Shown here in pieces: positions 19,811 to 27,946 of a stretch of DNA of 64,000 bases. The notes under the pieces were generated by a model, which was given only the letters and a program-made list of their open reading frames with translations, was not told the DNA's origin and searched no databases. Position 1 is the first letter of the stretch. Every line of letters starts with the position of its first letter. This DNA comes from Glaciihabitans arcticus. Its GTDB lineage: Bacteria > Actinomycetota > Actinomycetes > Actinomycetales > Microbacteriaceae. The translations under genes were made by a program, and so were the position numbers. Location: contig NZ_SISG01000001.1 in assembly GCF_004310685.1 (NCBI RefSeq), positions 930,001-994,000 of the forward strand, in the 5' to 3' direction.

Positions 19811-20851
19811 TTACGGTTCGATGGTGACTTTGATCGCCTCGCCGCGGGCCACGATCTCGAGGGCTTCGAGAACCTGGTCGAGCGGCAGGCGGTGGGTGAT
19901 CAGGTCGGAGACGGGAACCCGCCCGGAGGCGATCAGCTCGAGTGCCTGGCGGTTGTGCTCGGGGCTCGACCCGTTCACCCCGACGATGGTCAACTCGCGG
20001 TAGTGCACGAGGTTGGCGTCGACGGTGATGTTGGGCGCGTCCTTGGCGAGTCCGCCGAAAAGGCTCAGACGGCCACGGCGAGCCAGCATCCGAAGACCCT
20101 GCTCCTGCGCCGTACCGCTCGCCGCCGCCGTGATGACGACGTCGGCGCCCCGGCCGCCGGTCGCGGCGAGTACCGCCTCGACCGGATCGATGTCCGACGA
20201 GGCGATCGAGACATCCGGCTTCACGATGTCTGCCGCGGCAGCCAGGCGCTCCGCATTCGTATCGATGAGGATGACGCGGCTCGCGCCCCGCGCCCGCGCG
20301 AGTCGCACGTGCAGGCAGCCGATCGGGCCCGAGCCGATGATGACGACCGTGTCGCCCTCGCCGACCCGCGCGAGCTCCTGGCCGTTGAGAACGCACGCGA
20401 GCGGCTCGGCGAGCGACGCCTCCGCGAACCCGAGCGAGTCGGGAATGCGGTTGAGACCGTTCACGCGGATGACCTCGTTGGGTACTACGAGGTATTCGGC
20501 GAACCCGCCGGGAAACTGGTAACCCATGGAGAGCTGGTTCTCGCAGACCGCCGGATGCCCCGCAAGGCACTCGACGCAGGTGCCGTCGGGGATCGCTGCG
20601 ATGACCTGCACACGATCCCCCACGGACCACCCGTCAACGCCGTCGCCGACCTCCGTGATTTCGCCGGCGATCTCGTGGCCCATGATCTGCGGTGGCGTCA
20701 TGTTCGGGTGGCCCGAACGTGAGATCTTCACGTCGGTGCCGCACGTCGAACAGTTGCGTACGCGGATCTTGACCTCGCCGGACGACACCTCGGGTTCAGG
20801 CGACTCCTCCAGGCGAATATCGCCCGGGGCGTAGAATCTTGCGACTTTCAC
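19811..20851 (-). CDS. zinc-dependent alcohol (polyol-type) dehydrogenase
   Basis: This is a 346-residue medium-chain dehydrogenase. It has CSTCGTDVK near residue 34 (catalytic zinc), GHEIAGEITEVGDGV near 59, a structural zinc site with two cysteines (CVECLAGHPAVCENQ) that is partly degenerate, and the Rossmann motif IGSGPIGCLHV near 172. The family includes sorbitol dehydrogenase and galactitol-1-phosphate dehydrogenase. Embedded after mannitol-type IIA in the PTS operon, it probably oxidises the imported sugar-alcohol phosphate. No short mannitol-1-phosphate dehydrogenase of the MtlD family is present. The substrate is inferred from context only. Confidence 0.88.
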   Translation of the reverse strand: MKVARFYAPGDIRLEESPEPEVSSGEVKIRVRNCSTCGTDVKISRSGHPNMTPPQIMGHEIAGEITEVGDGVDGWSVGDRVQVIAAIPDGTCVECLAGHPAVCENQLSMGYQFPGGFAEYLVVPNEVIRVNGLNRIPDSLGFAEASLAEPLACVLNGQELARVGEGDTVVIIGSGPIGCLHVRLARARGASRVILIDTNAERLAAAADIVKPDVSIASSDIDPVEAVLAATGGRGADVVITAAASGTAQEQGLRMLARRGRLSLFGGLAKDAPNITVDANLVHYRELTIVGVNGSSPEHNRQALELIASGRVPVSDLITHRLPLDQVLEALEIVARGEAIKVTIEP

Positions 20852-20858
20852 TCAGGCC

Positions 20859-21320
20859 TTAGTCTTCCTCGTCTTCAGCAGCCAGAAGCTCGTAGACCTG
20901 CTCCTTGGTGGTTGCCGAGCGGAGGGCGGCAGCCTTCTCCGGTTCGAGAAGGATGGTGGCCAGCTGCGAGAGCAGGGCGATGTGGCCGTTGCCCTTCGCG
21001 GCGATACCAATGGCGACGGAGACGTCGTTGCCGTCCCAGTCCACGCCATCCGGGAAGCGGAGCAGTACGAGGGCGTCGCCCTTGACCGCATCCTTGCCGG
21101 CGAGGGTGCCGTGAGGAATCGCGACACCCTCCCCGACGAAGGTGGAGACGGAATTCTCGCGCTCGAGCATCGCGTCGATGTACGCGGGCTCGATGGCCCC
21201 CGTCGCGAGCAGCGCGGCGCCGGCCTGGCGGATAGCGTCATCCCGGCCCGTGGCCGAAGCCGTCAGGTTGATGGATGACTCGGCCAGCAGCTCGGTCAGG
21301 GGAATCGTTTCGTCGCTCAT
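20859..21320 (-). CDS. PTS system mannitol/fructose-family IIA component
   Basis: This cytosolic 153-residue IIA domain receives phosphate from HPr. The active-site histidine is His70 in FVGEGVAIPHGT, with the upstream MLERENSVST motif typical of MtlF-like proteins. It is encoded separately from IIB and IIC, not fused as in E. coli MtlA. It lies five bases after IIB and seven bases before the zinc dehydrogenase. Confidence 0.93.
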   Translation of the reverse strand: MSDETIPLTELLAESSINLTASATGRDDAIRQAGAALLATGAIEPAYIDAMLERENSVSTFVGEGVAIPHGTLAGKDAVKGDALVLLRFPDGVDWDGNDVSVAIGIAAKGNGHIALLSQLATILLEPEKAAALRSATTKEQVYELLAAEDEED

Positions 21321-21325
21321 GGTGA

Positions 21326-21634
21326 TCAGACCTCGATCGAGTCGCCGTTTTGGATGGCCTTGACCAGCGCCGCGACAGAGGGGTCACCCAGGAAGAGCTG
21401 GAACGGGATGACGGGGACGCCGGGTACAACACCCCGTGCACGATCCGCGAGCCCAGCCTGGGTGACCACGACATCGGCGTCGCTTGGGATGCTGGCAACG
21501 GGGGAATGTTCCACCGTCACACCGCTCTTGGCGAGCTGCTTCTTCAGCTGGGAGGCGAGCATAACGCTGCTGCCCATTCCTGCGTCACAAGCAACGATGA
21601 GCTTCTTTACGCTCGATCCGTCGATGGTTGCCAT
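21326..21634 (-). CDS. PTS system mannitol-type IIB component
   Basis: The 102-residue IIB protein has the phosphocysteine loop IVACDAGMGSSVM with Cys16, the pattern of mannitol-class IIB domains. It transfers phosphate from IIA to the sugar crossing IIC. It lies between IIC (41 bases upstream) and IIA (five bases downstream). Confidence 0.93.
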   Translation of the reverse strand: MATIDGSSVKKLIVACDAGMGSSVMLASQLKKQLAKSGVTVEHSPVASIPSDADVVVTQAGLADRARGVVPGVPVIPFQLFLGDPSVAALVKAIQNGDSIEV

Positions 21635-21675
21635 CTGTCTATCTCCTTGTTGTGGTGCTTTATTGGTGGTGCGTC

Positions 21676-22893
21676 TTAGCTCGCGTCGGCGGTTGCCGCT
21701 GCGGGCTTGTTCTTGTTCTTTGCACTCTGCGCCTTGGCCTCGTCGAGGTCAAGCGCGGTCTCCTTCTTGCCGAAGCCGAGCAGGAGCGCGCCGACTGCGA
21801 ATGCGACAGCAGCGGAGAGCAGGATGCCGACCAGAATCATCGGAAGATCACCGGGGCTCGCCACGAGGATGTACGCGAAGATGCTGCCCGGTGAGGCGGG
21901 AGCAACGAGGCCGACGCCTGCGAGCAGGAAGACGAGCACACCCGACGCGCCACCGGCGATGGCGGCGATGAGGAGGATCGGCTTCATGAGCACGTAGGGG
22001 AAGTAGATCTCGTGGATTCCACCGAGGAACTGCACAACGATCGCTGCGGGAACCGTCGGGCGGATTGCGCGCGGGCCGAAGAGAAGCATTGCAGTCAGGA
22101 TACCGAGGCCGGGGCCGGGGTTCGACTCGAGCATGAACATGATCGACTTGCCGGTCTCGGCAGCCTGGTCCGCACCGATGGGCGTGAGCACACCGTGGTT
22201 GAGGGCGTTGTTGAGGAACAGCACCTTCGCGGGCTCGATGATGATCGAGGCGAGCGGCAGGAGGCCGGTCTCTACGAGGAAGCCGACAGCGGTACCCAGG
22301 GCGTTGGTGATCGCGTTGACGATCGGGCCCAGAACGTAGATACCGACGACGGCGAACACGGCGCCGATGATGCCGGCGGTGAAGTTGTCGACGAGCATCT
22401 CGAATCCGGACTTGAGGCGACCCTCGAGTGCGCGGTCGATCCACTTGAGAACGAGTGCAGTAACCGGACCGATGATCATCGCGCCGAGGAACGACACGCC
22501 GACGCCCATGGCGCCACCCTCGAGGTCGAGGTTGAGCGCGTACGGCGAGAGGATGACACCCATCGTCGCGACGGCACCGACGACAGCACCGCGCTGGCCG
22601 TGGACGAGACGTCCACCGGTGTAACCGATGAGGATCGGCAGCAGGTACTTGATGATCGGGTCGACCAGGGTCAGCACCGCTGCGGCGAACGGTACGGATT
22701 CGCCATCGGCGATCCGGTCCGGGCCGAGGGCGATCTGGTTGATCCAACCGGTCGGGATCACGAGTGCCGTGATGAGGCCCCAGGCAATGAATGCTCCGAG
22801 GTTCGGCATGATCATTCCGGCGAGGAATGCACCGCCCCTCTGGACGCGGGCGCGGATACCTGTTCCGGTAGCCGCTGGTGTGTAATCAGACAT
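21676..22893 (-). CDS. PTS system mannitol-type IIC permease
   Basis: This 405-residue membrane protein imports and phosphorylates its sugar. It has about eight hydrophobic segments and the mannitol-class signatures GAFIAWGLITA near residue 33, NNALNHGVLTPIG near 227 and GGIHEIYFPYVLMKP near 288. The GIHEIYFPY stretch corresponds to the GxHEIYFPY sugar-binding motif of MtlA. A hydrophilic Lys/Ala-rich tail replaces the fused IIB found in other bacteria. AAAGGAG lies about 10 bases before the ATG. The 51-base gap upstream contains GTAC-N4-GTAC. Mannitol or a related hexitol is the likely substrate. Confidence 0.92.
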   Translation of the reverse strand: MSDYTPAATGTGIRARVQRGGAFLAGMIMPNLGAFIAWGLITALVIPTGWINQIALGPDRIADGESVPFAAAVLTLVDPIIKYLLPILIGYTGGRLVHGQRGAVVGAVATMGVILSPYALNLDLEGGAMGVGVSFLGAMIIGPVTALVLKWIDRALEGRLKSGFEMLVDNFTAGIIGAVFAVVGIYVLGPIVNAITNALGTAVGFLVETGLLPLASIIIEPAKVLFLNNALNHGVLTPIGADQAAETGKSIMFMLESNPGPGLGILTAMLLFGPRAIRPTVPAAIVVQFLGGIHEIYFPYVLMKPILLIAAIAGGASGVLVFLLAGVGLVAPASPGSIFAYILVASPGDLPMILVGILLSAAVAFAVGALLLGFGKKETALDLDEAKAQSAKNKNKPAAATADAS

Positions 22894-22944
22894 GAGGTGG
22901 GTACTCCTTTGTACGAATGTACGGTTTTCGGATGTGATGGATGG

Positions 22945-23898
22945 TTAGTTGGCCACGAGTGGCCGATCCAGGTCTGGCCGCAACACCAGCTGGACGTTTG
23001 TGTGGTCGATCTCGGTTGGCCCGGGCACGGCACTTCCCGGTAGGGATGTGGCCGCCGCTCCCCAGGCGAGCGCTTCGACGAGTGCGCCCTCGACATCATT
23101 CTCGTTGTGCGAGAACCTGACGAGGAAACCGGCGAGGAAACTGTCTCCTGCGCCGACGGTGCTGCGGGGTGTGTCGACACGTGATTCGCCGACGAGCACG
23201 CCTCCGGGGCTCACGAGCACCGCGCCGTCAGCGCCGAGGCTGACGAGTACGAGCTCGACCCCGCCCTCCCGCACTTCCTCGGCAGCCGCGATGACCTCCG
23301 CAATGGAGTCCAGCGGGCGACCGACGAGCTCGGCGAGCTCGGTGCGGTTGGGCTTGATGAGGCGGGGACGAGCGGCGAGCGAGGCAACTAGCGCATCGCC
23401 GCTCGTGTCTATGGCGAGGCTTGCCTCGCTGGCCGTGAGGCTCTCGATGAGGGAGCGCAGCTGGCTGGGGGTGAAGCCGGGCGGCACGCTTCCGCTCAGA
23501 ACGACCCAGTCGCCGGCCGTGACGATCGTGCGCAGCACGCGAGTGAGGGTCTCGACATCGTCGTCGGTAAGGGCGAATCCGGGTTCGTTGAGTTTGGTGA
23601 TGGTGCCGTCGGTCTCGGCGACGGTGATGTTTGAGCGGGTGCGCGCCGCGACCGGCACGAAGTGCGAGTGCACGCCGGCGATCTCGAGCAGGCGGCTGAG
23701 TTCGGCGCCCTCTCCCCCACCCACGGGCAGTACCGCAATGCTCGGGATGCCGTTCGCCGTGAGCGCGCGCGTCACGTTGACGCCCTTACCGCCGGGCTCG
23801 AGAGTGGGTTCGGTGGTGCGCAGCACTGTGCCGCGCTCGAGACGCTCGACGTGCAGCGTGCGGTCGAGGCTCGGGTTGAGGGTGACAGTGATGATCAC
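22945..23898 (-). CDS. 1-phosphofructokinase / tagatose-6-phosphate kinase family sugar kinase
   Basis: This is a 317-residue PfkB-family kinase. It begins MIITVTLNPSLDRTLHVE, with EPGGKGVNVTRAL near residue 36 and the ATP/anion-hole motif TVGAGDSFLAGFL near residue 245, whose Asp is the catalytic base. The subfamily phosphorylates fructose 1-phosphate or tagatose 6-phosphate to a bisphosphate. It overlaps the deoR stop by four bases (ATGA) and precedes IIC. This suggests that the imported hexitol enters glycolysis as a ketose 1- or 6-phosphate needing a second phosphorylation. Confidence 0.88.
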   Translation of the reverse strand: MIITVTLNPSLDRTLHVERLERGTVLRTTEPTLEPGGKGVNVTRALTANGIPSIAVLPVGGGEGAELSRLLEIAGVHSHFVPVAARTRSNITVAETDGTITKLNEPGFALTDDDVETLTRVLRTIVTAGDWVVLSGSVPPGFTPSQLRSLIESLTASEASLAIDTSGDALVASLAARPRLIKPNRTELAELVGRPLDSIAEVIAAAEEVREGGVELVLVSLGADGAVLVSPGGVLVGESRVDTPRSTVGAGDSFLAGFLVRFSHNENDVEGALVEALAWGAAATSLPGSAVPGPTEIDHTNVQLVLRPDLDRPLVAN

Positions 23899-24656
23899 AC
23901 GACCACCACCCTGGGGCCCGCGTTCTCGACGTCTTCGGCGAACTCGGAATCGAGACCAGCGTCGGTGATGATCGTGTCGATGGCCGACAGCGGTGCGACC
24001 CGCGCGAAGTCCTCGCGGCCGAACTTGGTGTGGTCGGCGAGCACGACCGTGCGGCGGGCGGCGTTGATGAGGGCGCGCTTGACGCTTGCCTCGGCGAGGT
24101 CGGGAGTAGTCAGGCCGCGCTCGACGCTCAGGCCGTTGGTGCCCATAAAGGCGATGTCAGCGAAGACGTCGACGATCTGGGTCTGCGTCCACTCGCCGAC
24201 GGCGGCGAGGGTGCGTCCGCGAACGACACCACCGAGCAGGTGAAGGGTGATGTTGGGGCGCGAGATGAGCACGCTCGCGACGGGAATGGAGTGCGTGACG
24301 ACCGTGAACTCGCGGTCGGTCGGCAGCATCTCGGCGAGGCGCACCGTTGTGGTGCCGGCGTCGAGGATGATCGATCCGCCGTCGGGAAGTTCGTCGAGGG
24401 CGGCGCGCGCGATGCGCTCCTTCTGACCGGCAGCCTTGGCTTCGCGATCGGCGACGCCGGGCTCGATGCCGAAACGCTCGACCGGGATGGCTCCACCGTG
24501 CACGCGACGCACGACGCCTCGGCGTTCGAGGGCGGTCAGGTCACGGCGAACCGTTTCGGGTGTGACGGCGAGGTCGCGAGCGAGTCCTGCGACTTCAACA
24601 CGGCCGTGGGCGCGCGCAGTGTCCAGTATCTGCTGGTGACGCTCCGGTGCGTACAT
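23895..24656 (-). CDS. DeoR/GlpR-family transcriptional regulator
   Basis: The regulator is 253 residues from the ATG at 24656 (MYAPERHQQILDTARAHGRV), with GAGG just upstream. A TTG seven codons earlier is possible. The N-terminal helix-turn-helix is VEVAGLARDLAVTPETVRRDLTALE (residues 18-42). The C-terminal DeoR sugar-phosphate sensor domain has SIILDAGTTTVRLAE near 95, IAFMGTNGLSVERGLT near 155 and the end motif VLADHTKFG near 205. As first gene of the operon and placed behind an operator-like palindrome, it most likely represses its own operon until a sugar phosphate binds. Confidence 0.92.
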   Translation of the reverse strand: MYAPERHQQILDTARAHGRVEVAGLARDLAVTPETVRRDLTALERRGVVRRVHGGAIPVERFGIEPGVADREAKAAGQKERIARAALDELPDGGSIILDAGTTTVRLAEMLPTDREFTVVTHSIPVASVLISRPNITLHLLGGVVRGRTLAAVGEWTQTQIVDVFADIAFMGTNGLSVERGLTTPDLAEASVKRALINAARRTVVLADHTKFGREDFARVAPLSAIDTIITDAGLDSEFAEDVENAGPRVVVV

Positions 24657-24680
24657 CGACCTCAGCCTGCTGATCAAACA

Positions 24681-24698
24681 AACAACCCGAATGTTGTT
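24681..24698. promoter_or_regulatory. candidate DeoR operator palindrome
   Basis: AACAAC and GTTGTT form a perfect inverted repeat with a six-base spacer. It starts immediately downstream of the predicted transcription start of the PTS operon and ends 25 bases before the deoR ATG. A repressor bound here would block early transcription. Confidence 0.55.
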
Positions 24699-24705
24699 CT
24701 GGGTT

Positions 24706-24735
24706 TATATAAGTCCGTTTGTGTCCGCTTGTCAA
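24706..24735 (-). promoter_or_regulatory. sigma-70-type promoter of the PTS operon
   Basis: The -35 hexamer TTGACA (24735-24730) is perfect. It is followed after 18 bases by TATATA (24711-24706), or after 17 bases by TTATAT. This is the closest match to the housekeeping consensus that I saw in the window, which fits an operon controlled by a repressor. Confidence 0.78.
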
Positions 24736-24777
24736 TTCACAGGCGGCGTTCAGCCCGGCGTGTCGGAAAACGACTAT

Positions 24778-27441
24778 TTAGTGGGCGGCAGCATCCCAAT
24801 TGGGACCGGTGCCGACCTGCACCTCAAGCGGCACCGCGAGCTCGGCGGCACCCGTCATCCTCTTTCGCACGATCTCGGACACGGCATCGAGTTCGCCGGT
24901 CGCGACCTCGAGCACCAGCTCGTCGTGCACCTGCAGCAACATGCGCGAGTTCAGGGGTTCGAGGTCCGCCGCGACGCCGAGCATGGCGCGCTTCAGGATG
25001 TCGGCTGCGGAACCCTGGATGGGCGCGTTCAGCGCCTGACGTTCGGCGTTCTCGCGCAGCACTCGGTTCGAGGAGTTCAAGTCGCCGAACGGTCGGCGCC
25101 GGCCGAAGATGGTCGTCGTGTAGCCGTCTTCCTTCGCCTGCACGACAACGCTGCGCAAGTACTCGCGCACCGCGCCAAAACGCTCGAAGTAGTCGGTCAT
25201 CAGCTGCTTCGCCTCGGCGGTGTCGATGCGCAGCTGCTTGGACAGGCCGAATGCGCTCAGGCCGTAGGCCAGGCCGTAGGACATCGCCTTGACCTTGGTG
25301 CGCATCAGCGGCGTGACATCGGCGGTGTCCACATGGAAGATGCGCGCGCCGACGAAGCGGTGCAGGTCTTCCCCCGAGTGGAACGCCTCGATGAGGCCCT
25401 CGTCGCCGGAGAGGTGCGCCATGATGCGCATCTCGATCTGCGAGTAGTCGGCGGTCAGCATGGTCTCGAAGCCCGGGCTCGGCTCGAAGGCCGTACGGAT
25501 CTCGCGTCCTACCTCCGTGCGGATTGGGATGTTCTGCAGATTCGGATCGTTGGACGAGATGCGACCCGTGCTGCTGCCGGTCTGGTCGTACGTGGTGTGA
25601 ACACGGCTCGAGGAGTCGGCGGCCTTGTCGACGGTGTCGATGATCTGCTTGAGCTTCGTGGCATCCCGGTGCTTGAGCAGCAGGTCGAGGAAGGGGTGCG
25701 GAGCCTGTTCCTGCAGGTCGGCGAGAGCCGCGGCATCCGTCGAATAGCCAGTCTTGTTGGCCCGGGTCTTCGGCATGTTCAGCTCTTCGAACAGCACCTG
25801 CTGCAGCTGTTTGGGTGACCCGAGGTTCACTTCGCGGCCGATTTCGGCGTAGGCGCGGGCGGCGAGGTCGGTGGAGGACTCCCCCAGCTCGGTTGATAGG
25901 CGGCCGAGGATGTCGCGGTTGATGTAGGTGCCGGTGAGCTCCATGTTCGCGAGAACCGGGACGAGCGGGATCTCGATGTCGTCGAGCACGCTGCGCGTGC
26001 CGGGCTCGAGCTTCTCGGCCAGATACTCGCTCACACGCAGGATGTACCACGCCTCGGTAGCGGGGCTCAGGGCCTCGGCCTCCTGCAGCAGCTGGTTGGG
26101 GTCGGGCTGCGGAAGGGTGTCGCCGAGGAAGTCGTATACCTGGCTCGCGAGGTCGTCGCCCTTGCTGCTGGGCTTGAGCAGCCACGCGGCGAGGGTCGTG
26201 TCGAAGGCGATGCCGCCGAGCGCTATGTTCTCGGACGCGAGGAGCTTCAGCTGGTTCTTCGCGGTGTGCAGGTACTTGGGAGCGTCGCTCTCCAGCCATG
26301 CCTCGAGCGCCGCATAGTCGGGGCGGTGTGCGCCCCACGGCACGTAGGCCGACTCGGTGAGACTCGAGATGCCGAAGCCCTCGATCTTGCCGTTCAGGCT
26401 CTCGACACGCACGGCGAGCGGCGCAGTGCCGTTGGCGGAGACGGTGCCCAGCCACTTGGCGAGCTCCTCGTCGACCATGGTGCGTACCGGCGGCGCGACC
26501 GGGCCGGCGGGCGCGGCGATCGCCTCGACGGTCTCGGTGTCGCCGCTCTCCTCCTGCGCGATCTTCAGCACGCGCTCGAGCAGGGTGCGGAACTGCAGCT
26601 TGTCGAACACCTCGCGTACGGCCGCCACATCGATCGGGCGGCGCAGCAGGTCGGCGGGTCCGAACGGCAGGTCGACGTCGGTGAGCAGGTGGTTGAGCTT
26701 GCGGTTCCGGATGGCCCGATCACTCTGCTCGCGCAGTTTCTCGCCGACCACGCCCTTGATCTCGTCCGCGTGCTCGAGCACGCCGGACAGGCTGCCGTAC
26801 TGGTTGATCCACTTCACGGCGGTCTTCTCGCCGACCTTGTCGATGCCGATGAGGTTGTCACTCGTCTCGCCGACGAGAGCCGCAACATCCGGATACTGGT
26901 GCGGTTCGATGCCGTAGCGCTCGAAGACCGAGTCGCGGTCGTAGCGCTTGAGCTCGGAGACGCCGCGCGCGTTCGGGTACAGCAGGGTGACGTCATCGTT
27001 GATCATCTGGATCGCGTCGCGGTCGCCCGAGCAAACGTAGACCGTGAAGCCTTCGCGGGAGCCGCGGAAGGCGAGAGTGGCGAGGATGTCGTCGGCCTCG
27101 TAGTCCTCCTTGGAGATGGTGGTGATGCCCATCGCCTTGAGGGCCTCCTCGAGCAGCGGCACCTGGCCGACGAACTCAGGCGGGGTCTCGCCGCGGGTGC
27201 CCTTGTACTCGGGGTATTCGCGGGTGCGGAACGAGTAGCGGGAGATGTCGAAGGCCACGGCGAGGTGCGTGGGCTTCTCTGCCTTGAGCAGGTTGAGCAT
27301 CATCGAGATGAAGCCGTGGATGGCGTTGGTGTGCTGGCCCTCCCGGTTCTGGAAGCTGTCGACGGGCAGGGCGTAGAACGCCCTGAAGGCCAGCGAATGG
27401 CCGTCGATGACGAGAAGGGTAGGCTTTTCTGAGTCCGACAC
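24778..27441 (-). CDS. polA: DNA polymerase I
   Basis: PolA fills repair gaps and removes RNA primers. The 887-residue protein has an N-terminal 5' nuclease (VIDGHSLAFRAFYALP near residue 11, EADDILATLA near 119, CSGDRDAIQ near 141). A central 3'-5' exonuclease fold follows without its metal ligands, so proofreading is predicted absent. The polymerase domain has DYSQIEMRIMAHLSGD near 664, KVKAMSYGLAYGLSAFGL near 720 and LLQVHDELVLE near 845. The GTG start at 27441 lies six bases after TAGGCT, so a leaderless mRNA is likely. The gene is probably monocistronic. Confidence 0.97.
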   Translation of the reverse strand: MSDSEKPTLLVIDGHSLAFRAFYALPVDSFQNREGQHTNAIHGFISMMLNLLKAEKPTHLAVAFDISRYSFRTREYPEYKGTRGETPPEFVGQVPLLEEALKAMGITTISKEDYEADDILATLAFRGSREGFTVYVCSGDRDAIQMINDDVTLLYPNARGVSELKRYDRDSVFERYGIEPHQYPDVAALVGETSDNLIGIDKVGEKTAVKWINQYGSLSGVLEHADEIKGVVGEKLREQSDRAIRNRKLNHLLTDVDLPFGPADLLRRPIDVAAVREVFDKLQFRTLLERVLKIAQEESGDTETVEAIAAPAGPVAPPVRTMVDEELAKWLGTVSANGTAPLAVRVESLNGKIEGFGISSLTESAYVPWGAHRPDYAALEAWLESDAPKYLHTAKNQLKLLASENIALGGIAFDTTLAAWLLKPSSKGDDLASQVYDFLGDTLPQPDPNQLLQEAEALSPATEAWYILRVSEYLAEKLEPGTRSVLDDIEIPLVPVLANMELTGTYINRDILGRLSTELGESSTDLAARAYAEIGREVNLGSPKQLQQVLFEELNMPKTRANKTGYSTDAAALADLQEQAPHPFLDLLLKHRDATKLKQIIDTVDKAADSSSRVHTTYDQTGSSTGRISSNDPNLQNIPIRTEVGREIRTAFEPSPGFETMLTADYSQIEMRIMAHLSGDEGLIEAFHSGEDLHRFVGARIFHVDTADVTPLMRTKVKAMSYGLAYGLSAFGLSKQLRIDTAEAKQLMTDYFERFGAVREYLRSVVVQAKEDGYTTTIFGRRRPFGDLNSSNRVLRENAERQALNAPIQGSAADILKRAMLGVAADLEPLNSRMLLQVHDELVLEVATGELDAVSEIVRKRMTGAAELAVPLEVQVGTGPNWDAAAH

Positions 27442-27447
27442 GGTGCA

Positions 27448-27470
27448 AGCCTAGCCGCGTGCGCCGACAC
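27448..27470 (-). promoter_or_regulatory. polA promoter: PafBC-like motif plus leaderless -10
   Basis: On the minus strand GTGTCGGCG (27470-27462) is followed by exactly eight bases, then TAGGCT (27453-27448), six bases, and the GTG start. The 9-mer matches seven of nine positions of TTGTCRGTG, with the N8-TANNNT spacing of the mycobacterial RecA-independent damage promoter. Confidence 0.68.
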
Positions 27471-27505
27471 CGGTTCCTCCCGAAATTCTCCGGGCTCCCC
27501 TCGAA

Positions 27506-27940
27506 ATGGATACGATGACGACCTTTCCCGAGAACCTGCCGCCCGAGCTCGTCGAACGCCTCGTCACGAGCGGCGGCGGCGAGCTGGCGCGCAAGATGAA
27601 CATCGAATTCCTCGAGCTGTCGGCCGAACACTCGGTCGCCTCGATGCCCGTCGAGGGCAACACGCAGGTCATCGGCCTGCTGCACGGTGGCGCCCATGTG
27701 GTGCTCGGCGAATCGCTCGGATCGGTGTCGTCCGCGATTCACGCCGGTGCCGGACGCTACGCCGTCGGCATCGAGATCAATGCCACGCACAGCCGGTCGG
27801 TCACGTCGGGAATCGTCACCGCGACCTGCACCGCGCTGGTGCTCGGCCGTACGCTCGCCACCCACGAGATCGTTGTCCGCGATGAGGATGGGCGACGCTT
27901 GTCGACCATCCGCATGACGAACATGCTGAGGGACCAGTAG
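27506..27940 (+). CDS. hotdog-fold acyl-CoA thioesterase (PaaI/YdiI-like)
   Basis: This 144-residue single hotdog domain hydrolyses acyl-CoA or aryl-CoA thioesters; the exact substrate is unknown. Family marks are MNIEFLELSAEHSVASMPVEGNTQ near residue 32 and LLHGGAHVVLGESLGS near 60, with the catalytic Glu in the latter. GIEINATHSRS follows. The ATG at 27506 or the one at 27515 (MTTFPENLP) could be used, since neither has a clear Shine-Dalgarno motif. It is divergent from polA and six bases ahead of the tyrosine phosphatase. A thioesterase beside polA is common in actinobacteria. Confidence 0.88.
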   Translation: MDTMTTFPENLPPELVERLVTSGGGELARKMNIEFLELSAEHSVASMPVEGNTQVIGLLHGGAHVVLGESLGSVSSAIHAGAGRYAVGIEINATHSRSVTSGIVTATCTALVLGRTLATHEIVVRDEDGRRLSTIRMTNMLRDQ

Positions 27941-27946
27941 GTCCCG

